A DNA stretch of 64,000 bases. Origin: Phlebiopsis flavidoalba (taxonomy: Eukaryota > Basidiomycota > Agaricomycetes > Polyporales > Phanerochaetaceae). The DNA is taken from NCBI GenBank assembly GCA_035772785.1, contig JAOCPU010000066.1, positions 101,379-165,378 on the forward strand, in the 5' to 3' direction. Position numbers and translations under genes: made by a program. The first letter of the stretch is position 1; every line of letters begins with the position of its first letter. The notes under the pieces were generated by a model. It saw only the letters and a program-made list of their open reading frames with translations, made no database searches and was not told the origin of the DNA. Shown here in pieces: positions 12,840-25,537 of this stretch.

Positions 12840-15800
12840 ATGCCAATTGTATACAATCCTGGTCTCTTCATGACTCAGAAGGATAGCAACTTGACCTTAT
12901 CAGCACAGGAGACGGGCAAACCACATCTTGTTGTTGGACCTCTCAGGGTTCTTCAAACCCCAGTGGAGGGGCGTTTCAGAAACCCCCGTAACACTACTCT
13001 TAAAAGTTGAACGAGACGGTGTTTGGAGAGCAAAATCAACGCCGAACATCCCCTTTCTGGAGACAACACAACAGGCTCAAAAAGCAACCGATGCTCGGTT
13101 CTTCTATGAAATAAGCGAAAAAAACGGACACTCCCTACTCGAGGAAACCAACGTGAGAAGACCCACAAAGAAAACCGTGGAGATGGTGGGGAAGAAATCG
13201 AAGGTTGAAGACAAGAAGCTGGTGAGCATGATTTCTGGAGTTTGGCGACAGACGAAGATATAACATTTTTCACTTAGAACACACTCCTCAATAACACAAA
13301 AGAAAGCTGCTATCGAGACAGCGCGGAGACGTTGGCTCTATAAACACCGTGACCTCTTCGCACCATTGCTCCCCGCTTCAAGTAACTTCGTCACGCATCT
13401 CGAGAAAGAGATGCAAAACAGACCAAACTAACAGCTTCACCCATTGAGGGCATGCACCCATACACACCATTTCATGAGATTGTTGAACAAACCCAAACTT
13501 ATTGCTGGCGGACAATATGAAGGATTATCAAGTATAGCGGTATAGCGATAAGGATGCGTCCAGAATTCTGACATCAATTGTAGTTGCACGGGCTATCCCT
13601 TTTCTAAAAAAAAGTATCGATGTACCGAAATGGCACGTCCCATTGATTCCTCGCTCAGCGTAAGACTAACCCTCAGCCTAATTTAGGCTTTAATGAATTG
13701 TTTGCTCGGAGATGAGTGAGTTCGAGACTATGTCTCCTGTCATTGCGCATATTCACAAGAAATACACACTAGGATGGGCCTCGGTAAGACCGACGTTGCA
13801 GGTGTGTACTCGTGTATTAGTGTATCCTATCCATGTTGTTAACGCCTTTCGGAAGACTCTGTACTCCTTGTTCGCCTACATTAGGGACAACAACGAAGGG
13901 TGAGTCGAAACGCTTGAACAAGTGGAGATAACGACGCTTAAATAATCACTCAGGGCACATGGATCCGCATCTCATCGTGTGTCCGTTATCTGTTTGTAGA
14001 AACATGGATAAACGTAGGTCGGCGACAATCTGAGCAGGTCCTAGGTCCGCTGTCTGAACGTTGGCGTTGGCTACAGAAATCAACCGCTGGCTTCCTTCCT
14101 TTAAGGCTTTACGATTTCATGCACAGTCGAACGAGCGAAAAACCCGACTCAAGCTAGCAATCCGAGACGGTGAAACAACGTTCGATATTTGCGTGACGAC
14201 ATATGAAAGCTACGTGGCCGAGGATGGAATGGTTTTAAGACTCGTCGCTGGACATACGTAGTCTTAGATTGAGTGCTGGGACACAAGATCAAGAACGACC
14301 GGAGTGGTACCCTTTTTGGCGCACAAACTGCAGGGCGGTTGGCTCCTTGTACAGACTCAGTAAGGCCAAAACTTGTAATAACTAGCTCTTACGCTAACAG
14401 GGACCGCTGCTTGCAGTTTTGACAGGAACTCCCGTCCAAAACAACCTGGTGGAGGCTCTGGGGACTGCTTCATTGGCTGTACCCGCGCGGTATTTGGACC
14501 GTCCTCGTGAACAATCTTTCCGGGATTCCTTTAACCTGAGCAAGGGGACTTACTCGATGCAGTTCCTTGCAGCGACGGAAAAGCTCCTGTCGACAGTTAT
14601 GGTTGCGTCGCACCAAGGACACACTGTCGAGATCAAAGTGCCCCCACGCGAGGAGCTCACAGTCTTTCTTCCAATGACATGAAGCGCAGCAGCTTCTGGA
14701 CGTATCGGCTATTGACGCGTCTAGATACCATGGAATTGCACGAAATTTTCGGCACTAAATCCGAAGATGAGAATGACACCAAGTGGGATCTGCCAGAGGG
14801 CGGAACTCAAAGAATATCTATCCGCTAAAATCGAGCAAAGCAAGACGGGCCAACAGAATCGTGAGTCGCTATTTTTGTAGTTTGGCGCATCACGCAACGT
14901 AAATGCACGGCATAAGAAATGGAAGCGATTGATGAAAAAAAAACTTGCTGATACAACTCCCGTAAAAGTGTGCGACCAGTGAGTAATGTCATTAAAACAC
15001 CCAGTCAGACAGGCTCAAGCAATGTTCAGTCCGTACCTTCTTCCCGATGCTGAACCAACACCCTATTCCCTCGGGGAGCACATTCCTGCGACATCTTCTA
15101 AACTTGTATTCCCTTGACAAGCTGCTTGCTGATATTCTCCCAAAGGGTGAAAGAGTGCTGATCTTTTTCGGTACGTACCCCGCTGGCTTGGTTTGTAAAT
15201 GTCCAACTCATCGAAGGATTGCAGCAATGGACTGGGTGGGTGCGAGCCTTCACTCCCCCACAACTTCATGAATTCTCATATTGACTCAACGTACTGTGAA
15301 CAGCATGCTAGACCTCATCATCGAAGACTTCTTGTCCCTACGCTCAATTGCATATTCTCGCTTAGATGGCTTCCCACAGCCTCGCCCTCGGCGAAACCCT
15401 GGACGTTAAACTAGTACGTGGCTTCCGTTTCCTATGTGTTTTTCTTACTGACAGCGATGACGGAAAGTTTCAAAACAAGAAGTCTCTCGTAAGTAAATTG
15501 GCAGGATCACAAACAGTGCCTATCGGTCTCACGCTGCCACGTAGCATTTCAAGTCTTCTTGATTTCCACGAAGGCGGGCGGTCTTGGTACGTGAAGGATG
15601 ATTAGCTTTTTGTCAAGTTGCTCATATGCCCCGTAGGCATCAACCTCACGAAAGCTAGCACGGTTGTCATGATCGATTCAGACTGGAACCCTCAAGTGAG
15701 AAGAACCTGTAAAGTGTGTAAACCTTTCCCTGACAATCACGCCGTCCAGAACGACCTGCAGGCTATTGCTCGTGCTGCACCGGATTGTGGTCAAGTTAAT

Positions 15801-17159
15801 ACAGTGAAGGTGTGCTTCTCATTAGCTGAAGTGTGCCCGTACATTGAAATGACACTTCATGACTGCCAGGTCTACCGACTTATTTGCCAAGGAAGTGTGG
15901 AGGACCAGATGCTCGATAGGATTCGGCGGAACACACGACAAAGCTATTCCTATCGGGATCAAAAGTCATGAGCTCACGATCTGACGCGTCCGACGAGCAG
16001 ACATGCTCGGTCCTGAAGACACACTCGAGCTCATGTCTATTCTACGTAATGGCAGTAGCGCGATCGTCCCTGTGCCGACGGGGATGGCGCTAAGTCTCGG
16101 CGAGTTACCTTGCTGGCCCCCTCGATCGAATCCTGCAAGCATCGCGGTCGCGCGATGACATGAAAGCCCTGAGGATAACGCAAAGATTTGGGGGAGAATG
16201 TTAAGCGAGAGGATGAGACGAGAAGCTGGCTTTGAACGCAGAGGCGGAAGAGGAGCGCCTACTCAGCGGCATTGCCCAAGTTCATATAGCCGCTTTTCGA
16301 GGGCAAAGTGGTTGAACGTGTCCAAAAAGCGCAAACAAAGAACATAGCCGCGGAATGGGAAGCGCTTCAGAAAAGCGGGTACGCCAAACGGAGAATCGTC
16401 GTCATCGATGGACATGAAGTGCTCGCTGAGGCTTTGGGACCGGCAGTGGTGGGTTTTCATATCATATCAACGGCATTCTCCTTGTACATCACTTATTATG
16501 ACGTGATTTAGCCGGCATCCGCTGCAAACACTGTCGAAACCCCAGAAGAAGAAGACGAGGAAATTTGACTGGGAAGACTGGTGCATCCACTGTCGAGACG
16601 GAGGCGAACTTATTTTGTGCAACAACTGCCCAAGAGTGGAGCACTATGCTTGTAATGCCCCAACCTCACGTCTGTGCTAGCGCTCACGGTCTACAACAGT
16701 CTTCCACCCGAGTGCCACGGCATAAAGCGTTCGGGACGTCAAAAAGATGCCCATGATCACGTGTACCCAGCATCGTTGTAGCGAATGCGATCGCAACACC
16801 GCGGATGCCAGGTGGAATGCTCTTCAGGTAAAGATCGTGCCAAAAGTTGTAGGTGGGCTCTAATCGCCCGTGTATCAGGTGTCGAACATGCCCCTTTTGC
16901 TTTTTGCGAGGACTGCTTTGCCGCCCAGGGTGACATCAACGCCGTTGGCGACACTCTGCCAGAATTGTGCGTGCATCGTTGATGTCTCATTTCTCGCTTT
17001 CCATGCCTTCAGCTGATATGAATCCTTCAGTCTCATTCGGGGGTATGGGGAAATCGCCACGGCGTACTATATTCAGTGCCGCCTTTGCGAGGCACGTTTC
17101 GAAAGCTGATAAGACATATCGAAAAACAGTGGGGGGAAGAGGAATTCAGAGAAATCTGA
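12840..17159 (+). CDS. SNF2-family ATPase with C-terminal PHD finger
   Basis: A chromatin-remodelling ATPase of the SNF2 superfamily that would use ATP to move or edit nucleosomes in the nucleus. A possible start is ATG 12840. Landmarks in order: CLLGDE near 13698 joined across an intron to MGLGKT (13774-13791, Walker A); PHLIVCPLSV-like text and NRWLPSFKALRFH near 14080; FDICVTTYESYVAEDG near 14180; VVLD then GHKIKND near 14258-14300 (Walker B region); LTGTPVQNNLVE near 14418; SFNLSKGTYSMQFL; VKVPPREELTVFLPMT near 14637; VCDHPYLLPDAEPTPYSLGEH near 15035; LLADILPKGERVLIF near 15122; GINLTKASTVVMIDSDWNPQ near 15640; VYRLICQGSVEDQMLDRIRR near 15870. A PHD finger WCIHCRDGGELILCNNCPRV lies at 16579-16640, and a Cys-rich end GYGEIATAYYIQCRLCEARF near 17040. 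Many frame breaks occur, including at Walker B and motif VI. Confidence 0.8.
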
Positions 17160-17429
17160 AGCGAAAAACTCGACATTCTGCGCGAATGAAGGCAAAACTG
17201 TGAACCTATCCATGCTAAGTTTTGTTTTATCTTGTGGTTGCATGAATTTGCTCTCCGTTTGTTCTGCTTTTCGTTGTTTTGGAATGCATTACCGTACATA
17301 ATGTGGATATTTGATTTACCCCACCCCACATCTTCTTGTTATCAACGCGGTCTTGGTCATATTCAAGGATATGTTCACAGTAATATGAAGAGCACAATAC
17401 AATTTCCGCAAACAAGTCTCCAGCTCGCG

Positions 17430-18230
17430 AGCACATTGATATAGGAGCCCCGGGACGAACCACGCTCGGACCTGTCTCGCATATCGCTCCCACTCTCCTC
17501 CAAACCTCTTCTTCAACTCCGCATCCTCAGAGCGGCACCGAACGACACCAACTGCGACCCACCAAGCGTACCACATTATTACACCTAGTACCCTAAGCGC
17601 GACACTTAGAGCCCCCATAGCCGAGGATTACCAACACTCAGAGACCCAGCTCCCCATTGGTGAGGTTGATAAGGGCCATTCCGAGGCACATTGACAACGT
17701 TCCCGTGTAAGCCGGATGCCGTACATAAGCGTAAGGCCCTGACGTGATGAGATTGTGCTTTGGAAACATGGTGAGGTCGAAGGTGAAAAGGTTCCCCAGC
17801 TTGCGGAAAGCACGTAATGCGGAGGAGACTGCCGAAGATTATGCATGCGATGCCGAGCAGGGAAGCGTAGGAGACGTATAGATATGGGGATGGCGTGGGT
17901 GGGGCAGATGGTCTGGCGAATCATCTGACCGGACCACGGGGGGGAGTGGGAGTAGTTGTTGTTCTGCGAGGAGTAAGACAAGCTCAGCGACCGTGCAAAT
18001 CCACAAGACAGGTTGTTGTATCTGTCAAATAAACTCAAAGTTAGATAACAAAAGGCGGCTTGTATAACTAATTCGAACTAGCCTTCAGGACGAGTGGCGC
18101 GATCCGAATATACCATGGATGATGCGAGTCGACGCGGGCCTTTTGGGGAGTTTTGTTGGGAGGGGTGCTTGCTAGTTGGTAAAAAATGCCACTTGCACTG
18201 CCGACTAGCGAAGCCCTTTTCAATGGCATG
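17430..18230 (-). CDS. Isoprenylcysteine carboxyl methyltransferase-like, copy 1
   Basis: ICMT/STE14 enzymes are ER membrane proteins that methylate the C-terminal prenylcysteine of CaaX proteins such as Ras and fungal mating pheromones, using S-adenosylmethionine. On the minus strand the N-terminal part has STPPNKTPQKARVD and WYIRIAPLVLK near 18100-18180. After an intron and frame changes come LRITCFRKLGNLFTFDLTM near 17770-17820, the signature LITSGPYAYVRHPAYTGTL near 17700-17750, and GMALINLTNG. The last part has SEDAELKKRFGGEWERYARQV near 17480-17540 followed by WFVPGLL. The signature and the E...LRxRFGxxWxxY element are diagnostic of the ICMT/PEMT fold. The start (18230, or an in-frame ATG at 18325) and exact stop are uncertain. 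A second family member lies at 38.4-39.3 kb on the same strand. Confidence 0.75.
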
Positions 18231-20410
18231 ACGTGAGCAATTTGGAGCTCAGAGAGAGGAACGGGCTTCACGACGTTGGTCCGCAAAAGATGCAGAGGAG
18301 AGACAAGGGCCAGTCGTCCTAGCATTTGATCCTCTTCTTATACGCTCCTCACCTGTTAGCGGGGTCCGCCCAGGCTACACGCTTCTATGCGCTTACAGTA
18401 CATCTGGAGATTCGCGAAGCTCTGTCCCCAAAAAATCCTGCCGACTTGTTGTACAGACCATTCACACATTTGTCGGCAAACTGATTTCTATAGCACCCCT
18501 GTGGACTTCCATGAGTGTGAGAGAGAGCAAGAGAGGCGTATGCCGGAGCGAACCCCATGCACGGTCCTGCACAGCTTCTACCCGAACGAGTGGTGTAGAC
18601 GTTCGTGCAAAACCACATCGGTGCCGCGACGGCACAAGGCGCTGATATTTGACGTTTCCCGCGGACTTTCGAGTAGATTGACCTCTCGCTGAGAGCTTGG
18701 GTTGTGCTTCATATCTATGGTATGAAGTGAAGAATGCTGTTTCCGAGGAAACGAGGCTGGATAAATCCCACCGTGACCAAGGAACTCCGACGCTAGACGA
18801 CCGTGCGACCGAGGACATCCGGGGATGCTGCTTTAGGGACCCTCGGATCCTTTACCCCTAACCTCCCGAGATCCACCGTCTACGCGCAGTAGAGCCTATT
18901 TTCTGCGGTCTCATCCGCTGCTCACGCACCTTTCAATGACATGGGAGAGGTTTCGAGGTGACATGACCGTGATCAGCGACAAGATCGTTCTTGCATTGCC
19001 TTATTTGGTACATATAAGTCATCACGTCATGTGCTGCGGGTCGTGTTACTTACGAGGGACACTCATTTGGGGCTCGAGAGTATTGCACGCTTGCTACATG
19101 CATCTGTCACGTCTGACAAAGAGTCTACACGAAAATACGGCCAGAGACCTGGACTACGGTAGTCTAGACAGAAATCACCAGGCTTTAAGTACGTGGATTT
19201 TCCTAGTACACTCTCAGGCAAGTACATCTTTTAGTCGGACAAGGTTAGACAAGGTTGCGGTATGAAGTCAACAAAACCTAGGATCAATGATGAGCCCCGC
19301 ATCTCCTTCCTCCACCTGGCAATAATGTCGCCACTGTCGAAGAAGCTTGAGAGAAACAATTGCGGACAGATGCCAAGCGTGCTCAAACGTGTCGACGGGC
19401 CGTGTGTTTTTCCAGCTCAGTAAACGATATATATGCAGACGGCTTGCCCGACCAAAGCTCATCATCCTAGGTATTCTGCTATAGCTAGACCGAGACTGTC
19501 TTGATTTCTTGCTTAAAGTTCCCCTGCACCACACCTTCGTTATCTCGTCTTTCATCGAGTCATTCTCTCACAACAGTAGTAAACAGGACTTCTCTTCTCT
19601 TCTCCGGTCAAAACATGAACTCAAAAACGCCACATCATGATACATATGAATAGCATAATGCTATTAGTGGGATAGACTCATCCGTCCGCCGCCCGAATCA
19701 CTCCCGCCATTTGTATTTACTCGTGACAATGCATACTCCATACGGTGTGTCATTCAGCGCAGGTTGCCGAGTCACGTACGCTCACACCGGCCGTGGCGCG
19801 TAGCAGAAGCCGTAAAAATGAAACTCAGGTCGCGGCAGAAGTTTCGTAACTTTTTTTTTTTTCATATGCGATGTTAAGGGAATGTCCGTTTAATGTCATA
19901 CTGCGAACATCTGTAATGGTGTTGAGTCCCTAGCCGCTGGATGATACTCCTGACCCGGGCACAACACATCATTTACACAGGGAAGTATCACGTTCGCTGC
20001 CTATTATTCTTGTGCCTTGCACGAAGAACGCCAACGTTGTTATGGCTATGCGAAGTTTCGTACTGATATTGAGGACCGTAGGCTCCCCATGCACTAAAAA
20101 ATCATTGACATCTTCATCCGTCACAAAGTTCAAGGGGTCTGCGCCGTGGCGTGAACCACCAGGGTGGGCCCTTCGCGTTGTCGCGATGGCATCTCGCCAT
20201 CCCTAAGAGAGTACACATCTTCCTGTAGACATATCATCCGGAATGTCCATGCAGTTCCGGTCGATATGCATTGGCAGAGACGCACACTATGATCGGAGTA
20301 AGCATACATACAGGCGTCAGGTAAGTTGATACAAATATCTACTGCGAGTACTGGATACAGACCACATACGTGCACAAGAAATAAGAGGATCCAGCGATAC
20401 AGGACTATGC
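18231..20410. other. 2.2-kb stretch without a recognisable gene
   Basis: I read both strands and find only short frames without conserved peptides. A run of T (about 19851-19862) lies in the middle. No tRNA-like cloverleaf or repeat unit was spotted by eye. It separates two minus-strand genes, so it holds the upstream region of the ICMT-like gene on its left side. Confidence 0.4.
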
Positions 20411-22027
20411 CTACTCGGCGGGAGCGTTCTGACTTTCAGCCTGTGCACCTTGTGTACGGGCCATTGCAACTCCGAGAGCTTGCGTGCGGAAAGCAAGTCC
20501 GCGGGTCTTTTCGATGAGGATTGGTAGATAGGCAACGGCGGACGGTTGATCTCGATGACGTTCTGCGCGAGTCGCATGAGCGGACACCACAAGGACTGGA
20601 GCGGCACGGGGACGTACCTTCCCAAGATCAATCTTCGCATCGAGGCACCCATGCGAGTCTCACGAATGAGGTTCACTATCCACTTCTCACCTTCGTCACG
20701 GGAAAGATTCAGGCGTTCCGACAGATCGCTTTGCCAGAAGCGTAAGGGTAGTGTATCTGTAGGCCAGAGCGGCAAGCTCACCTGATGTCTATCCTTTGGT
20801 GTATCCGACAGTACGCCTCACTAATGAGGTAGCGTGCGTTCTCGAGGAAGTCGTCTTTGAAGTCCGCCAGGAAGAAGTCATTTCCGACGGCCTCAAACAG
20901 CTTTGGCCAGTTCACGCTGTGCGGCCTCGAAGTCAAACTCCACGTAGAGCTCCTTCAGGAACAAAGTAATCGGATCCTGGTACTGATATTCTTCCATTTT
21001 GGATGACTTTGACGACCTCCCGGATAGAGTGGCGTACGCGAGTGGAGACGGTGCTACCGGAAACCGATGATGCCTTTGCGAGACAAGATGGCGGCAGCAG
21101 TGAGATATCTCAGTATCCAGGGGGAGGAGGTTTGGATGGTGTTAAGGTATGTTGGTGACAGGAAGGTCTCAAGGAGCAAGGTACGGCCTTGCGGGTGGTT
21201 GAAGTACACGAAGAGCGACCAGTGAAGCAGCCACGTGCGTGAGTGTAGTTGTGTCAACGCAGGGTCTGCGGCAGAAGAATTGGTAGAGAATGCGGGATGT
21301 GAGGGGGCACGGGAGTCGATGGCTTCGCGGAGGGTATTGAGCTCTTCAAGGGCTATTTCCCATTTTCCGGTGAGAATATCGCAGGCAAGCTTTCCCCAGT
21401 GCGCCGACATGGGTGAGATCAGAGTCGGTAGACAAGACGCGCGAAATGATAGAGGGTAATCAGCGGCACCGCTTGTAGTTGCCATAGGTGTACTGGAACT
21501 GGCCAAAGTTGTATAGAGCGTTGATTTGTTCAAGTGTGACCTGATTAAAGAGAGAGTATCTCAGAGTTTTGTGTCAGCGTAGATGACACCAAAACGCACG
21601 CCATAATGTTCCTTCAAGTACGTCAAATTTTGATTCTTATCCTGTTTCAAGGCTTGTGCAACCTCCGGGTTTTCGATGACGTTAAGCACAGCTTGAGCTT
21701 CTTGCTGAAGTCGCTCGTTCGTGTGAACGGCGCTTTCGCGCTTGCCAGCAAACTCTGCACAGAGGGAAAGGTTCGTGCCGGACAAAAAGTGTTAAGGATT
21801 ATATACACGCACCTGGAGGGACCTCCTCGTTGTCGTGTAACTGCTCGAACAGCTGCCACCCGCGTAATCCACCATGGTTTGTACCCTTAGCGAGCTCATA
21901 CTGAGCGCGCCTGGACCTGCGCTGCGGGGAAAAGCTCATTCTCGACCAGTATGCGCGAGGAGGGGGGACATACGAGATGGCGATCGCAGTAAGGAATAAT
22001 CGTCTGGGTCAAGTCGTATTCAGCCAT
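20411..22027 (-). CDS. INT6: Translation initiation factor eIF3 subunit e
   Basis: eIF3e is a PCI-domain subunit of the eIF3 complex, which recruits the 40S ribosome to mRNA in the cytoplasm. The start at 22027 (minus) gives [19 protein letters not shown], the classic N-terminus. Next come [19 protein letters not shown]-like text, a short intron, [20 protein letters not shown] near 21710-21650, and [17 protein letters not shown]. The following exon holds [20 protein letters not shown] near 21400 and [15 protein letters not shown] near 21100. The PCI part gives [19 protein letters not shown] near 20960, [14 protein letters not shown] near 20810, [20 protein letters not shown] near 20700-20650, and [14 protein letters not shown] near 20530. 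It ends AESQNAPAE with TAG at 20413-20411. Small frame breaks occur, for example near 21915 and at the PCI exons. It shares a divergent upstream region with MPU1. Confidence 0.9.
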
Positions 22028-22409
22028 TTTGACGGAGAATGAAGTGCACAGAGGCTGGTGTCAATCCTAATTATGCCGGTAATCAGCACCAGAAATATTG
22101 AGGTATCAACCTAAGCGTACCTTCTCAGCTCCGGCGCTGTCTCTGTTAGGGGTGCAAGAGATCCTTACAGTGTAAGATCAAATTTTGGTGTCACAGGTAT
22201 CGCTCGAATACGGCAAACAGGCAGTCACGAGATCACGCCGCGACGCATGTCGCGTTTTGACGCCGTACACGTCTCGTCTCCGCAAACTCGCTAGTGAGGA
22301 CACACGGAAGGTGGACACCTTTTCCGCCGTCAACGGCCCTGTCAAATATTTCACCTACCAGCAATACACTCTTCCGGTACCCTGCCTCCTGCCTGCAATT
22401 CGGCTAGTC
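22028..22409. promoter_or_regulatory. Divergent promoter region between eIF3e and MPU1
   Basis: The two start codons face away from each other 382 bases apart, so both promoters and both 5' untranslated regions must lie here. No TATA-like element stands out, which fits housekeeping genes. I see no conserved operator. Confidence 0.5.
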
Positions 22410-23603
22410 ATGACGTATTCAATCACTCGCAGTTTTACCCTGGTTTGTCAAGGGATCTCGGAGTAGCTATTGTCGGAGAAGTACGTGCCTTTTTCTGACT
22501 ATCAACGAGAAACTACTCTGAACAATCCTCTTTATAGAAAATGCTACGTGTCTCTCGTGGAGAATCTTAATCTACAAGACGTCGAATGTGTACTGAAATA
22601 CTCGTTGTCTAAGGGGCTTTGGAATTGGCATTGTCGTGGGAGGGTCCATAATGAAAGTCCCACAACTACTATTGATTCGTGAGTCAACCGTCTCTAGAAG
22701 CACAGGGTTTTCTTTCGTACAAAATACACCTCCGTGTAATACTATCCTCGGGTTTAGCTCTGGAAAGGGCCTATTCGTGCAAAGCTTGTGTTTGCAACCT
22801 CGGCCAACTTGGCGATGCGTACTCACTATGATTAGTTATGTCCACTGAGTCCGCAAAGTCTGCTCGTGGATTGTCACTTTCTGCATACGTCCTTGAAAAC
22901 GCTGGCGTACGCTATCACCCTGGCCTACTCATACAGAAACGACTTCCCGTTCTCTACGTATGCGCTGCTCGAGAACTTCTTCCTTACTATCCAGAACATC
23001 GTCATCACACTCCTTATAATCCACTACCCTTCCTCTAAACTCAGTCGGCCTCAGTCTTCGGGACCGGCAAACTCGCTTTGGCATCTGTCTTGACGGCAGC
23101 TGGCGGGCTGGCGTCTCCTGAACGTCTCAACATCCCCCAGTCGACCCTTGCCGCTCTGCAAGTTGCTACTATCCCCATATCTCTTTTTCTCCAAAATCCC
23201 TCAAATATAAGGACCAGAACTATCGTGCCCGATCGGAGTACTGGACAGCTCTCCGCATTTGCCGTCATCTCTCAAATCGCTGGCTGTCTGGCCCGACTCT
23301 TCACGACCAGTGCCGAAGTCGGAGACCCCATTTTGTTCGCAGGGTTCGCGCTGGCGCTGCTCCTGAAACTGCGTCTTAGGCTTGCAAATGTGGACGTATT
23401 GGCGGCAAAGACTTCCGCGAGCATACCATTCCTGTTGGAACTCATAATGGACGAGATTGAAAGCGAGAAGAGAAGATCCCCCGCAAGCTGCATGGCAAGA
23501 GGATGGGAGAGTGGAGGTTGTCGTTCAACCTGCATCGCCCACTGCTTCTACCAACCCCACTCGCCAGCAGCCTGGGAGGAAATGGGCCAGGAAAGTCGAC
23601 TGA
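22410..23603 (+). CDS. MPU1: Mannose-P-dolichol utilization defect 1 homologue (PQ-loop)
   Basis: MPU1 is a PQ-loop multi-pass ER membrane protein needed for use of dolichol-P-mannose and dolichol-P-glucose in N-glycan and GPI-anchor assembly. ATG 22410 leads to LPWFVKDLGVAIVGE (with one extra G near 22453), and an intron 22481-22537. Exon 2 reads CYVSLVENLNLQDVECV, KYSLSKGL and GIGIVVGGSIMKVPQLLLI. The frame shifts by an extra T near 22618-22620. After another intron come SAKSARGLSLSAYVLE near 22855, AITLAYSYRNDFPFSTY, IQNIVITLLIIHY, and ALPQSTLAALQVATIPIS-like text near 23130. The second PQ-loop reads STGQLSAFAVISQIAGCLAR near 23235, then LFTTSAEVGDPILFAGFALA. The tail is polar and ends GRKWARKVD before TGA 23601-23603. 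Identity is very clear from both PQ-loop repeats. Confidence 0.88.
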
Positions 23604-23883
23604 GGATGGTTCTCGATTATCGTTCTAATACATCACACAGTAATTATTTTGTTTGTCTATATTTACGAATATACTTGTGGCGCCCGCTCCCACGGTGCTT
23701 TTGCCGCTACTGAAGGCCGTGATTGTCAGACTGCTATTCAAGAGTCTGATCAGCGTATTGTGCGAATCTCTTACGGTGCATTCGACAGCAGACTTGATAG
23801 AGTTGGGGCATGGGAACGTAAACAGGTCACTTGCATCACCAATAACGTACAAACCCTGACTTCTTAACTGACCATTTTTATCT

Positions 23884-25537
23884 ATGTTTGCGCTGAAGAC
23901 GAAGAATGTCGAGCCTTTCCTTCCGCGTATCCCCGTTAATCCAAGCCACGAGCAAGCCGCCGTCCCGTCATGTCAATCGACACTAGTTTCGTTGAGAACA
24001 AATCGAGCTCACTTAGACTTGTTCAGTATCCCACAGGCATACAAATGGGCAGACTCATAATACAAAGCGACACCTACAAACCACTCCTAGATAGGTGTCT
24101 CAGGGAGATTCCTGGCATTCCTCCTCCCTACGGTAACCCCTAAATGGGGACGGCGTCTTTCGATGCGCTAATATCACGATCCAGCTCCGATCCTGGGACG
24201 CCTGTGGATATGTGCCAAATGCAGGAGAGCCTGCGTTACTGACGCGAAGCAGTGGCCGAGGAAATGAGACTAGGGTCTATGTGGATGTCACGAATGCCAG
24301 ATATCACAAGGACGCACGTGTTTATCCACAGCAGGCGTGTAATCTGGCCTTCACACTCCGCTGTGTTATGTGCGGTAGCTCAGAAAGGGGACGATTCGTG
24401 AAGTAATCATTCCAGTGCCGTGGTAAGAGAATATGAAATAATGGCTGAAGTTCACTGTCGCTGATTTAACATATACTGGTGCAGGTATTTCAATCATGAA
24501 GTAGGTCTCTTTATCAATAATACTCTAATTGATGGTCACATCTAGCCAGGATGACATTTGACCATGCTCGGGTATCAAACCAGTGTGGCTACAAACCTAT
24601 CCACGATCACGGCTTTCAGCCATCTGTAGACGACTGTGCTAGACTTTCACTGAGTCCGTCTACAAGACGCTATCGTATTCATACGTCAATGTCACCCCCA
24701 ATAACCGGTGAGCTCCTAGTGACGACATCCATTCATTATTGGTATCTGATTTAGAAAACCCACACGTCAGACGGGAGCGATATACTCTCCTGAACTTCTC
24801 GCATCTTTTGCAGCGCTGGCCCATAAGCACCTCTCTTCCTCTAAATCATTGATGAGACTTACAGGGACTTCATCACGTCTGGGGGCAACCGCATCAGCTC
24901 TTCTCTTCCAAGCCGAACGGCTCACGGCCGTCCGAGTACCACTCTCCCAGGAAGCTGGTCGTGGCGACAGACCGTGATACACCTCTTCTCATTTTCCACA
25001 GTCATATTGCATTCCTGGCCACCGCCTAGGTCTGGTGGTCTCGCGCCCCCGAATTCGGCTCAGCTCTGTGTACCGCGGCGCCTGGACAACACTCAAATTT
25101 GTGCACCACGAGCCCACCGCAGCTGGAAACTCGCACCACTAATGTCACCATTAAGACCCTTCGTCAGGGACTGTTGGACTTCGCTAGCTATTTGCAGGGC
25201 TCGCCACAAGCTATTCAAACAGTCGCTTCCTCCCCAGCTGGCATATTGGCAGCCAAGTGCGCCTATTATGCATTTGTAAAACGCCCGTTCAATGTTTTTT
25301 CAGGGTGTTGACTCGGTAGAAATCGTTTGCAAAGAGGCTCGCCGAAGAGATTGGCGTCGTCAGCCTAAGACCCGCTGGGATTCTTCGGCCCTGGGGTCGG
25401 GGGCGGGGCCGAAGGAGAAATGGGCCAATGGATTAGGTTTTCGGTCGCGAACAGTGGAATGACAAGAAAGTAAAAGAAGTTTTGTTGAAAGACTTCGGGC
25501 GTCCGAAGATGTATTTGGGATGTGGGAAATCGAATAA
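23884..25537 (+). CDS. PLP-dependent aminotransferase, class I/II
   Basis: A fold-type I aminotransferase, probably cytosolic; donor and acceptor cannot be told from sequence. ATG 23884 gives MFALKTKNVEPFLPRIPV, then YKWADSY- and LLD-SQG-PGIPPPYG-like text near 24030-24140. Next come CGYVPNAGEPALR near 24205, AEEM, IPVPWYFNHE near 24410-24500 (across an intron), and GFQPSVDDCARL near 24622. The PLP-phosphate and substrate segment VTPNNxTG is near 24690. The catalytic lysine lies in HLFSFSK-SYCIPGHRLGLVV near 24980-25040. The lysine codon is interrupted by one extra C at 24999; without it the codon is AAG. The C-terminus has CAYYAFVKRPF near 25258, RLAEEIGVVSLPAGFFGPG-like text near 25340, WIRFSVAN near 25422, and ends FGMWEIE before TAA 25535-25537. 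It converges on the Zn2Cys6 gene. Confidence 0.75.
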
